A DNA stretch of 64,000 bases from Dama dama. Its lineage: Eukaryota; Chordata; Mammalia; Artiodactyla; Cervidae. The stretch lies in the NCBI RefSeq assembly GCF_033118175.1, contig NC_083697.1:23782001-23846000 (forward strand). Direction: 5' to 3'. The notes beneath the pieces were generated by a model. It was given only the letters and a program-made list of their open reading frames with translations. It searched no databases and was not told the DNA's origin. Numbering within the stretch: the stretch's first letter is position 1; each line of letters starts with the position of its first letter. Positions 54,295 to 64,000 of this stretch are shown here, in pieces. The position numbers and the translations under genes were made by a program.

Positions 54295-55133
54295 AACACT
54301 AAAAAACCATTTCACAAATTTTTAAAGTCTTCCTTTTTAAATAAACCTAAGTACAAAGTTGGGGGGGGTGGTATTTTAAATCCACATGTTATTTTTTGAA
54401 TTTCACTTTATTTAAAGAAATAAAACATTAAAGAAATTACTCTAGAGGTGGGTGGCAGATCTCTCAAAGATGATATTATGGAGCTTGGTACTGTGAAGAC
54501 TGATATCCGAAGAAACCCAGAGATTAAGATTGAAAAGAAAGGGATGTGCTTCTGTTAGCCCAGATACAGGCATAAACTGAAAAGCAGAGACTGTCTGGGA
54601 GCTCAGGGACTGTCTGCTGCTTCCATGGCCCAGTCCTACCACTGGGGCACCATTGGGATACAGATACAAAAAAGACCACCAGGACCCAGAGTGGGACCCT
54701 CTCTCCAGAAGCTTCCTCAGCTTCTGCTAAGTGTTCTCGCCTGTTGGAGGTCAGGGACCACTTCGACAGTCAATAAAAGCTTTGCACCCCTTTCCCAGAA
54801 AAATGTTCACATACACATATACAAAAATATGTCGTCCTATTTCATGGGTTTCTCAGTTCATCCACAGACTCCAATTTAAGTATTCCTTCATGTCAAAATG
54901 CAGAGTTCGTTTCAGCTCATGGCAATTCTGCTAGAATTCCACTTAGCCTTCCTCTGAGTCAAACATTCTAAACAGGAGTTCTCATGGTTCCCAGTGGGGT
55001 GGAGCTGGGGAGGGGGTGTCAAGAGTTACAAGGAGACTCCCTGACTCTACAAAGAGGATTCAGACGTTCACACATTTTGGCAGAATGCCAAAGGAGCTCA
55101 AAACTCAGAAGTAGCTTTTTTAAAAAAAAAAAA
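54295..55133. other. No recognisable gene or repeat
   Basis: A G-run of nine lies at 54360-54368. No named repeat, no gene. Frames to 84 codons have no domain. Confidence 0.4.
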
Positions 55134-55163
55134 CAGAGTCGGACATGACTGGGCGACAGAACC
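55134..55163 (+). mobile_element. Short Bov-A/BovB 3' terminus
   Basis: Only about 30 bp of the shared Bov-A/BovB end ('cagagtcggacatgactggg'), preceded by an A-run and followed by ACCACCACCAC. It may be an extreme 5'-truncated insertion. Confidence 0.6.
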
Positions 55164-55189
55164 ACCACCACAAAAAGGCCTTTTAAAAA

Positions 55190-56330
55190 ATACACTTCTA
55201 AATGTAAATAAAACACACATAACAGAAAACACCTACCAAACAGAAGTATGGCATAGTGAATTATCATCAGGTAACAGCCTATGACCAATACTCAGGTCAA
55301 AAATAGGACTTTGCCAGCTGCCCAGCAGTCCCTTCATGTACCTCAGCCCAGCAGCCTATCACAGCTCCTTCCTCTCTTCAGAAATAACCACTATCCTGAG
55401 ATTAAGAGCAACAATTTCCTGTAGTTCCTTCTGATTTTATCATCCAAGTGTCCATCCTGAGACACTGTCATTTAATCTTGTCCATTCTTTAAAATCTGAT
55501 GTATATTTCCAATCTCTTTTAATCTACCACTTATCCTCCATGCCGTTTTTTAATTCCTTATAATTTACCTCTTGAAAAAAATCTTAGGCTCTTTAACAGT
55601 AGTGTTTCCCATGGGCTGGATTTTACTGATCTACCCTTGGTTTAGTTCATTTTGCTCTTCTGTCCTTGGTATCTCCTGTAAACCAGTAGCTGAATACAGA
55701 CAGTAGATCAGATTCAGTTTGGCCAAGTTCAATTTGTGCTGTGTTCTTCCATAAAAAGACACCCAATGTCTGGTTTTCATTCCTTTTTGATGTAAGCAGC
55801 CACTGACTCAATGCCTGGATCTATTCATTTATTAGGAGTTACAAGATTGTGACATTCTAATTTTATTATTTTGTTTTCATTTGTTAGCTGTAATAATTTT
55901 ATAAGGAGATAACCTAGTGGTATGGTTCACAAAGAAGAAGCAGATAAATGCTTGATTTTTTCCCTTTTATCTATTCAGTTTTTAAATAACTGAATTGGTA
56001 CCTGCTATCTTCAAAAGTTAGCCAATTAGTGCCTTCCATTTATATAAAATTATGAATCCACAGATTTCAAGCTTTTTGATGGATTTCAAGCCTTTACCAT
56101 TCTTATCCATTCTGAAGTTCAGATGGTCAGTGGGAACCTTGTCTTCAAGTTGGTTCTCAAGTCCACTGCACATCCCTATGTATCTTAGAGAGCTTCTTTG
56201 CTATCCAGTATCACAAGGCATTCCAGGCTCTTCTTGTACCTCCTTCCCCAGACTTGGGATCAGCTTTTCCAATAAATCCCAATTTCTTTTAGAGGGAATG
56301 GTATTTCAAGACCACATCTGAGCCCTAGAG
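55190..56330 (-). mobile_element. Old L1 (L1M/L1ME-type) or HAL1 remnant
   Basis: Reversed old L1-type sequence: 'aataaccactatcctgagat' at 55384, 'gtgtttcccatgggctggat' at 55602, 'caatgtctggttttcattcc' at 55765, 'attaggagttacaagattgt' at 55831, 'ttccaggctcttcttgtacc' at 56221 and 'agagggaatggtatttcaag' at 56291. The same text recurs in old mammalian L1 families, but the exact subfamily is uncertain. Confidence 0.6.
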
Positions 56331-57447
56331 ATATTCATTTTTTCTGAGTTGGTTATTTTCAGTGAAAAGAGCTAGGAAATGCACATACTAGATATGAATA
56401 TATGTTTTCAAAATACAATACCTCATAAGCTCATACTGGTACTTCTAATACAAAACTGGGTCCAAAAGATTTTTACAGGGTTCAGGGGACAATATTTCCT
56501 AAGTTCTTCCATGTTGATTATAATTTTTGATGCTCTATTTACCTGAAACTCAGTTTTACTAAATATAAAATCTTGGCGCATATTTTCTTTCCTTCAGTCC
56601 TTAAATATTTGACACCATTTTCTTCCGGCATAAAGCACTACTCTTGAAAAGTCTGATGATAACCTAATTGGATTTTCCTTATATGTCATATACTTTCTTT
56701 GTTTATATATACAAAGGATTAAGATTCTTTTCTTTAAAGTTCAGTAATTTTACAAGGTTTTTTTCTTGATGTTGATCATTCTGGGTCAATATTCTAAGGT
56801 TCATAGTGTGCTTTCTTTAATGTAATTTCAATTTTTCTTTTATTTCAGAGTATTTTCTGTAATTTTAGCATTTGCTTGATTCCTGTCCATCAGTTTTCTT
56901 CTTTAGAGACTCCTGTGATCTGTAAACTTAATTTTCTTCGCCTGTCTTCAAATAGCTGTCTTATTGTCTTGAGTCTTTTCTTGAAATTTTTCTCCTTTTT
57001 ACCTTCTACTCCCCTTAAGGAATTAGCTCATATTTATTCACTCTTGCACTTCTTTTAACTTAATCTTCACTTTTTCTTTTAAGCAATTTTTTGACATTTA
57101 TCCTCTGATCTTTGAATTTTGCATACTGTGATTTCTGTTGTTCCTTTATGTTTTGAACAATTTACTTAAAATATTTAGCTTGTTTTAAAATAGTACATTA
57201 TTATTTTAATCTTTTTTTTTGCATATGTCTTCCTGGTATGTTTTATTGCCTGTTCAGACATTATTCTGCTCTCAATTCTCTTTTTACTTATAGTAACTCT
57301 GTATAAAATGTGATCTTAATAATTTCTTACCGTTATTTTATGTAAAATTATTTTCCTGAACTTTTTGGAAGAGATTTGGCTCATATAATTTTCTTCACAG
57401 AGATCTCTCCTCTGTTGTTTTGTAAATTGTTCTAATAATTATATATA
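56331..57447. other. Probably further old LINE sequence
   Basis: T-rich on the + strand. 'aagtctgatgataacctaat' near 56650 and 'ttaagattcttttctttaaa' near 56720 resemble reversed old LINE text, but I cannot assign a family. The bias gives Phe/Ser/Leu-rich frames. Confidence 0.35.
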
Positions 57448-57643
57448 GGCTCAGACGGTAAAGAATCTGCTGGCAATGCAGGAGACTGTAGTTTTGGGGT
57501 TCGATCCCTGGGTTGGGAAGACCCCCTGAAGAAGGGAATGGCTACTCATTCCAGTATTCTTGCCTGGAGAATTCCATGGACAGAGGAGTCTGGTGTGCTA
57601 CAGTCCATGGGGTTGCAAAGAGTTGGATACAACTAACATTTTC
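57448..57643 (+). mobile_element. Bov-tA SINE
   Basis: 'aggctcagacggtaaagaat', 'ggttcgatccctgggttggg', 'attccagtattcttgcctgg', 'gtctggtgtgctacagtcca' and 'agagttggatacaactaac'. The first ~15 bases of the head are missing, and 'tagttttgg' is inserted before the B-box. Confidence 0.94.
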
Positions 57644-57689
57644 ACTTCACATTCATGTATATATATGACAGCTATAAATACCTGACCAG

Positions 57690-58038
57690 TCCTCCTTAAA
57701 ACTGTCAAATTCATCAAAAACAGAGAAAGTCTGAGACACTGTTACAGTCAGGAAGAGCCTAAGGAGACATAATAGTGAAATGTAACTGAGTACCATGAAT
57801 GAAACCCTAAAACAGGAAAAGGATATTAGGTAAAATTTTAGGAGATGTGAATAAAATATAACTTAGGCAATAATCATTTATTAATACAGGTTTATAAATT
57901 ATAAAAACTCTACAATACTAACATAAGATGCTACAGATGTTATTAATAGTGGAAACTGGGTGGGAAGTAAGAATTCTCTGTACTATCTTCTCAATTTTTG
58001 TGTCAATCTAAAACTGTTCTAAAAAATAAAGTCTGTGA
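57690..58038 (+). mobile_element. Old L1 3' end (L1MB/L1MC-like)
   Basis: 'agaaagtctgagacactgtt', 'gagcctaaggagacataata', 'ggaaaaggatattaggtaaa', 'gaattctctgtactatcttc' and 'taaaactgttctaaaaaata' then AAGTCT follow the 3' end of old L1 subfamilies. Confidence 0.85.
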
Positions 58039-58494
58039 TACACACACAGACGCACCCAGTTTGCTAAGAATTCCTGACTCTGTTTTCATCCATTTTCATC
58101 TGAACTTTCTCTTTCCTTCATCTCTTCAGTGTGAGGCCCTGGGGAAGGAAGAGAGGTCTTGTGGGTCCATTGCGGTACTGCTCCTGTCACTAAGAGCCTT
58201 AACATGAGCCTTGAAACACCAGCAAGTGGGCTGGGCAAACACCTGACAAGATCAGCTGTTGTGATCAAGTTGACCTGCTTTAGCTTGAAATTTTATCTAT
58301 TTTGAGGTTTCTCAATTCTCATATTCATCAAATCCAGCCCCATCGCCTCCCTCTGTTTCCTCTTATGCAGATATCAGAAGGCACAGGTCTTGTAGCTAAT
58401 GTTTTAGGATTCACTGGTTCATCTTATTTCCTGCCTTTTTATACAAATGTATGTCCAAGCATTTTTAGTTTTATGATTCAGTTGCTCTATTTTT
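58039..58494. other. No recognisable gene or repeat
   Basis: Only chance frames of 60-77 codons. Confidence 0.4.
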
Positions 58495-58572
58495 TTCTTT
58501 ACAGTTTAGAATATATACATGAAGAGTTTTGTTGAGATATAACTCATTTGGCATAAAATTCACCCTGTCCTT
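58495..58572 (-). mobile_element. Short old L1 piece
   Basis: 'tttgttgagatataactcat' then 'ttggcataaaattcaccctg' is typical reversed L1 3' UTR text. Confidence 0.6.
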
Positions 58573-59509
58573 TTTGTGGGGAATTTAGGAAGACCCCCAA
58601 CATCATGCTGCCACCATTTTCCCAACATTTTAAAACCAAACTTGAAGGCCACTATCAACAACATAGATTACTGAGATAAAGAGGATTTTATTATGATAGA
58701 AGATCCAATGCTCATTTAACTATAGACAGGCTAAAATGTGCTGTGGGTGGTAGAGATATGATGCTGTATTTTCCCATGTGTTTAGAAGTAGAAACTCCAG
58801 GGCTTCCTGTCACGTGTGGCATATGGCCAGTTTACGATTCTTGACAGTGCTACGGCACTGACAGTATATGGCAGTTTTAGCAAGAACATTTAAAATCCAT
58901 CAATCATTCCAATAATCTCAGTAATTTTGCCTGAATTTCTCCTAGTTGATTGGTCTTTGAGGAGTTAAAGGAAAAATACAAAATGTACACAAGTATAATT
59001 TTGCCATCTTACACCAGGGTATGCATACTTCTGTGGGATTTTCCTCCTCTTACCCAAGACACACAGCTCTGCGCTGGAGGAGGGAGAATTCAGTGATACA
59101 AAATCCAGGTGATGCTGGAACAATCAACCCACTGTGAAACAGTATACCTCATTTTTTAAAACAATTTTTTAAAAAACCCAAACTCTTAAGGTCTCCTTTC
59201 TGCCTTCCATGATTTGAGCAGCACACCAAGACCATATTATTGGCTCAGGCCCCATGAGCCTGATCCTACTACTAATGCTGATAGACTCTTTTCAAAGGGC
59301 CTGCTCATACAATAGTCTGTAAACTGCTAAGTAAAATTTAACTTGTTAGAAAGATTCCATTCAGCCTCCAAGGACTTTTCCCCCAAGGTGTTAATAAGTC
59401 TCACTGTGAACACACATTTCATTTATTCTGTCTGCCTTGACCATTCTTTATGCAAAGTGTTAAAAGGCAGCCAATAATAAGTACTAGGAACATCCCCCAC
59501 CCTCCTGCC

Positions 59510-59510
<1 letters not shown>
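58573..59510. other. No recognisable gene or repeat
   Basis: About 0.9 kb of repeat-poor sequence. A small perfect stem (cagtgc / gcactg, loop tacg) lies at 58845-58860. Confidence 0.4.

Positions 59511-59549
<39 letters not shown>
59511..59549. repeat. (AC)n microsatellite
   Basis: An uninterrupted AC run of about 19 units. Likely polymorphic in the species. Confidence 0.97.
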
Positions 59550-59551
<2 letters not shown>

Positions 59552-60668
59552 CCATAGCCTGGATAATCAACCCCTAAATAAAAGACAATAGGCCTTGTAA
59601 TATTTTATTTTAAAGTTGCAACTAGACCTCTTTGGAATTAGACAGAGGCTCTTTCTTGCCAGAACACTATAAGGATGAGAGGCCACCCTCAAAAAGCCAC
59701 CCTAACACAGACTGATCCCCATACACACCACTAGTCATAGTTTGTTTTCTTAAATAGCAAAAGTTTATTTTATTTTACTGCTCCATCAAAATTATTTATC
59801 TCATTTATCATACAGTTCCTACCTAGTGTGTTTTGCCAGAACTAACATGCATGAAAATTATGTTAATGGGCCTTGGCCTGGTTTTAATGTACTTCATATA
59901 ATCAAGAAGCTAAACAGAAAGGGCTCTGAAAGGTACCCATTCTACTTGGAAGAACCGCCTGCTCTTGTAAGACACGTTTTTGAGGAGAGTCACTGCCAAG
60001 GATCAAACCACCAGCAGGGCCCTTAGAAAAGACCTATTTATTCCAAGAAGAAAACAGACTGAGGGACTTATCATTGTGCCCTACTTCATCAAGTGCCTGA
60101 GGTTTCCATTAACCAGCGGTGGTTTCATGGAGAGAGACTGGGAAGTGATTTGGAAAGGATTCTTCACAGGAAAACTCACCCAGAGAGAAACTAAGTTTCA
60201 ATTTTTGAGGAGAAGCCAGCTTGGTGAAAACCATCCATTGCTTGAGGAAATCAGTGTGTGTATACACAGGGATGTCAGATAGTGCTGGCCTGGTGGTCCA
60301 CTTACAGAACACAGTGACGCAGGGAAAAGCCATATTATAAAGAGGTCTTTCTGCTGCTTCTGAGAAGTGAATATCCTAGGACTTAGTACAAGATAGACCC
60401 ACATTATCATAAATTTTCCTCCATAAATAGGTCGTATAGAAAAACTCCATTAAACTCGCCAAAGAACTGAAATACTGAAGAGCAGTTTTAAATAGCTTTG
60501 TGATGCTGTTTTGAATATTTATATTTGTATGCTATTTTTTAAATAAACAATTGCAAAACATTTCTTAAAGGCCAGGAATTGGGGTAACTCTGGGATACAA
60601 CAAAAACAAAAAATTCTATTAGTGATATAAAAAGAATGATAAAATCAGATGAAATTTATGTGACTAAA
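59550..60668. other. Repeat-poor stretch, no recognised gene
   Basis: No repeat family is named over about 1.1 kb. A 100-codon plus-strand frame at 59980-60282 and an overlapping 66-codon frame have no known domain. This is target DNA of the BovB insertion. Confidence 0.35.
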
Positions 60669-61621
60669 ATGGACATCTGTATGCAGGTCAGAAAGCAACA
60701 GTTAGAACTGGACATGGAGCAACAGGCTGGCTCCAAATCGGGAAAGGAGTCCGTCAAGGCTGTATATTGTCACCCAAGCTTATTTAACTTACATGCAGAG
60801 TACATCACGAGAAACGCTGGGCTGGAGGAAGCACAAGCTGGAATCAAGATTACTGGGAGAAATATCATACAATAACTTCAGATATGCAGATGGCACCACC
60901 CTTATGGCAGAAAGCAAAGAAGAACTAAAGAGCCTCTTGATGAAAGTGAAAGAGGAGAGTGAAAAAGTTGGCTTAAAACTCAACATTCAGAAAACTAAGA
61001 TCATGGCATCTGGTTCCATCACTTCATGGCAAATAGGTGGGTAAACAATGGAAACAGTGACAGACTTTATTTTGGGGGGGCTCCAAAATCCTTGCTCCTT
61101 GGAAGAAAAGTTATGACCAACCTAGACAGTATATTAAAAAGCAGAGATATTTCTTTGCCAACAAAGGTCTGTCTAGTCAAAGCTATGGCTTTTCTAGTAG
61201 TCATGTGAGAGTTGGGACTATAAAGAAAGCTTAGCGCTGAAGAATTGATGCTTTTGAACTGTGGTGTTAGAGAAGACTCTTGAGAGTCCCTTGGACTGCA
61301 AGGAGATCCAACCAGTCCATCCTAAAGGAAATCAGTCCTGAAAATTCATTGAAAGGACTGATGCTGAAGCTGAAACTCCAATACTTCGGCCACCTGATGC
61401 GAAGAACTGACTCATCTGAAGAGACACTGATGCTGGGAAAGATTAAAGGCAGGAGGAGAAGGGGATGACAGAGGATGAGATGGTTGGATGGCATCACTGA
61501 CTCAATGGACATGAGTCTGGATGGACTCCAGGAGTTGGTGATGGACAGGGAGGCCTGGCATGCTGCAGTCCATGGGGTCGCAAAGAGTCAGATATGACTG
61601 AGCAACTGAACTGAACTGAAG
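60669..61621 (+). mobile_element. BovB LINE, longest and most damaged copy
   Basis: About 950 bp of BovB, beginning upstream of the copy at 17249. It includes the RT stretch before the YADD box ('ggtcagaaagcaacagttag', 'gtcaaggctgtatattgtca') and ends with 'gagtcagatatgactgagc' and a (CTGAA)n tail. Damage: a 4-bp insertion near 60868-60871 shifts the frame, the YADD box reads YADG (60883-60894), a G-run lies at 61074-61080, and about 38 bp are missing at 61092. Confidence 0.95.
60679..61208 (+). pseudogene. BovB reverse transcriptase remnant, catalytic box mutated
   Basis: The upstream part is read in the frame ending at 60875 (residues RKQQLELDMEQQAG and NAGLEEAQAGIKITGRNI). The YADG/KLNIQKTKIM part is read in the next frame, to 61044. 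The last part is in yet another frame, to 61208. The second aspartate of YADD, a metal ligand in all polymerases of this class, is glycine here. Frameshifts, the small deletion and the missing endonuclease make the copy dead beyond doubt. Confidence 0.9.
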
Positions 61622-61954
61622 TGAAAAAGGAAAGAAAGATGCTAATCTGCTCTTGTTAGTCTTGAATGATAGTATCAGACAGATTGATTGACCCATTAAA
61701 TCTATGGAGTTGAACTTAGCTGTTAAAATGGCCAAAATGATCTCAAAAGGACTGCAATATGTGAAATATGTAACTTTCACCCTTTTCCCAGACACCGTCA
61801 GGGACATTGGTGTCACCTGTATGCCAGTGACAGGAGGATTTTTGTGCATTTCACAGGAGAAATGGTGCTGGCTTCCAAGTTTTTATTTTTGTTTTGTCTT
61901 TGTCTAATATTTCTTCCATCGAGAACAAGAATTTTGGTTCGTTAAGAATAAGAA
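61622..61954. other. No recognisable gene or repeat
   Basis: Spacer between BovB and the L1 tail, without a named repeat. Confidence 0.45.
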
Positions 61955-62160
61955 GGCAAAGATAATCAGCAAGGACCCACTATATGGCACAGAGAACTCT
62001 GCTCAATATTCTGTAAAAACCTACACGGAAAAAGAATTTGAAAAGGAATAGACACATTTATGTGTATCACTGAATCGCTTTGTTGTACACCTGAAACTAA
62101 CACAGCACTGTTAATCACCCATGCTCTAATATAAAATAAAAATTAAAACAACAACAAACA
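61955..62160 (+). mobile_element. L1 3' UTR fragment
   Basis: 'caaggacccactatatggca', 'cagagaactctgctcaatat', 'aaaaagaatttgaaaaggaa', 'tgaatcgctttgttgtacac' and 'ctgaaactaacacagcactg' match the artiodactyl L1 3' UTR, ending in an A-rich AACAACAAC tail. Confidence 0.92.
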
Positions 62161-63380
62161 GGCAAAAACACAGCTGGACATCGAAGAGCAGGCTGTACCT
62201 GTGACGGGAGGCAGTGGGACAGGTCGTGGAGACTGCAGGCTAGCCAAGACTCTGCAAGCAAAGTAGGACCTGAAAAATGACATGATCTTAATAAAGCACG
62301 CTATAGAAGGGCACCTCCCCAATGGTTCAACCCCAGATAAAACTCCACAATTGCAACTTTTGTCTATTTATTCAAATTAAACAAGGCTTTGCCTATGGAA
62401 ATAAAAATGTATACACTTGAAGAGAGGTAGCACATGAAACTTATCATTTATTTTGTACTTCAACCCGACACATGAGTCAGGTTCTTTCTTTGCTATTTTT
62501 TGTAACAGGAGCAGCTGGGGTTTGAAGGAGAGCAGGGTCAGAGGCAACAGTAGTGAGGCAGAGATGGGGACAACTGGTGAGAGGACCCCTGGGGTGGAAA
62601 GAGAAAATAAACCCTAATGGGGTGAAATAACAGAAATAGAAGAATAAATAAAAATAGAAATGGGAGTCAAGTCTTAACCATGCATTTTATCTTTGGCATT
62701 TCACTTACAGCCAGTCCTGCAGGTAGAACAAGAGAATAATCCTTCTCTATTCTGCTTAACCTTGAGACAGTAAGGTCTAGGAGTAATAAGCCATATTTTA
62801 AAAAAGATGTTGACCAACTGTTGTATGTCCAGAAGAATATGATTGGAGGATGAACATCACGAAGGATCTTTGAGGAGACTAAGTATGTTTAACTAGAGAA
62901 GATTCAGCAGAAGCATGATAATTATTTCAGAGTTGGTAAAGGAGGCAGGAAGACAAATATGTACACTTACAAGTGTTGCCATTGAGAACACATAGAGGAT
63001 CAGTGAAAGGAGATAAATTTGGGATCAATGTAGAGTATTCTAATATTCATAATGATCAAAAGGGAAATGAACTGCTTCACAAAATAGTGAGGGCTCTATC
63101 TCTAGATGTATTCAACAGTCAGCTGCTGAGTACTCAGAGCTAGTATAGAAAGAGACTATGCATTATTATCAGTGAGAACTCTCAACTGCAAGGGACAAAA
63201 CAAAATCATACGGCTTCAACAAAAAGGAAACGAGTTGGTTCAATGAAACTCTAGATTCAGCACAGAAGGATCTAGATGCTCAAGTAGTATCATTAAGAAT
63301 CTCTCTTAAAAAAATATTTTTTTTCTTCAGATGTGGACAATTTTTAGTCTTTATTGAATTTGTTAGAATACCACTTGTGT
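62161..63380. other. No gene; possible old repeat in the right half
   Basis: The stretch 62795-63160 ('aaagggaaatgaactgcttc', 'ctagatgtattcaacagtca') recalls an old mammalian repeat of uncertain name, possibly L3/CR1-related. The rest is unassigned. Confidence 0.3.
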
Positions 63381-63505
63381 TTTATGTTTTGGTTTTTTGA
63401 CTACCAGGCATGTGGAATCTTAGCTCCCCAACCAGAGATCGAACCCACAGCCCACTGCGCTGGAAGGCGAAGTCTTAACCACTGGACCACCAGGAAAGTC
63501 CTGGT
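63381..63505 (-). mobile_element. CHR-type tRNA-derived SINE
   Basis: Reversed CHR: 'gcatgtggaatcttagctcc', 'ccaaccagagatcgaaccca', 'gaaggcgaagtcttaaccac' and 'tggaccaccaggaaagtcc', which is the tRNA-like head on the minus strand. Only the head and first body part remain. Confidence 0.88.
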
Positions 63506-64000
63506 GGAAAGTCCCAGGAATCTCTATCACTCAGTTCCACCTGCCTTCCTGTTGGCTTCATACTAAGATGGTGACAAAGATGGCAACCACAGCTCCAGCC
63601 TCACACTCCACCAATTAAGCAATGGAAGTGGACTTTCCCCTTTCTTGATAGCACCAGCAATTTCAGGAATTCACTCTAGATTAGGTCAAGTGCCTCCCCT
63701 GAATCTGTTGCTATGACCATGGGGAAGCAGCAGTCCCATTAGCCAGAACTAAGTCACGTGCTCAGCCTTGCACAAATCCAGGCCGTCATGGGCGTGCAGC
63801 ACTCTCTTTGGCCAAGTCTGGGTCATGTGCACACCCTGAGAGCAGGAGAGGAGACTGGGAATGGAGTCAGTGATCTCTCCCTTCTAAACCACATGGGCCT
63901 AGAGCTGCCAAGGGGAAGTCAAAATGCTATTAATCAGTAAAAGAGAAGGGTTTCAGGGCAGACAAAAACAATGGCTCTCTTGTATGAGGATAGGAGACAG
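63506..64000. other. No recognisable gene or repeat
   Basis: Mixed-composition sequence to the window end. A 60-codon plus-strand frame at 63758-63940 lacks a domain. Confidence 0.4.

Noticed and set aside
58845..58860. Six-bp stem capped by TACG (a UNCG-type tetraloop in RNA)
   Set aside because: Too short and without context; such stems are expected by chance at this window size.
59980..60282. 100-codon plus-strand frame
   Set aside because: No similarity to a family that I recognise, and overlapping frames of similar size exist. A single frame of this length is expected by chance in 64 kb.

Overview
This is a ruminant (Pecora, most likely bovid) nuclear genome window with no protein-coding gene that I can support. 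The host assignment rests on the repeats. There are three BovB LINE copies (RTE clade), about seventeen Bov-tA/Bov-A SINE units including a complete Bov-A2 dimer, ruminant L1 3' ends and CHR-type tRNA-derived SINEs. Beneath these young insertions lies ordinary placental background: MIR, L2, MER5A, a Tigger MITE, old L1M pieces and probable MaLR LTRs. I see no exon with splice context, no RNA gene, no CpG island and no prokaryotic feature, and I infer intergenic or deep intronic DNA.

Layout. 0-7 kb: MIR/L2 remnants, a probable MaLR LTR, a BovB copy abutting a Bov-tA with a duplicated tail, and an old L1 3' end split by a Bov-tA with a perfect target-site duplication (TSD). 7.2-10.2 kb: the clearest repeat desert, holding an exact Pbx/Prep-type decamer, the best candidate for conserved regulatory DNA. 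11-16 kb: Tigger MITE, decayed L1 split by an LTR, L2. 17.2-20.4 kb: the best BovB copy (211-codon open reverse transcriptase remnant with YADD), two Bov-tA and one CHR-2. 23.4-27 kb: a 129-bp tandem duplication, then a nested Bov-tA/L1 pair, a Bov-A2 placed in an L1 tail, and an older L1. 28-37 kb: mostly L2 and MIR, with an inverted duplication of an L2 segment at 32.52-33.03 kb. 38-47 kb: Bov-tA copies, MER5A, an L1 3' end, a long decayed L1, MIRs, and a 304-bp L1 insertion with a perfect TSD. 47.5-55 kb: repeat-poor with MER5A copies. 55-58 kb: old L1 material. 58-64 kb: a microsatellite, a catalytically broken BovB, an L1 tail and a CHR SINE.

Nothing here forms a pathway or operon. The coding traces are mobile-element remnants: BovB reverse transcriptase, and the C-terminal end of L1 ORF2. 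BovB is known to supply retrotransposition machinery to Bov-A SINEs, so the two families are functionally linked, but no copy here is full length. I found no evidence of an undescribed biological system. The most interesting items are the inverted L2 duplication, the nested insertions datable by their TSDs, the 129-bp tandem duplication and the repeat-free block with homeodomain-type motifs. Repeat boundaries are estimates by eye, generally within about 10-30 bp where no TSD fixes them.
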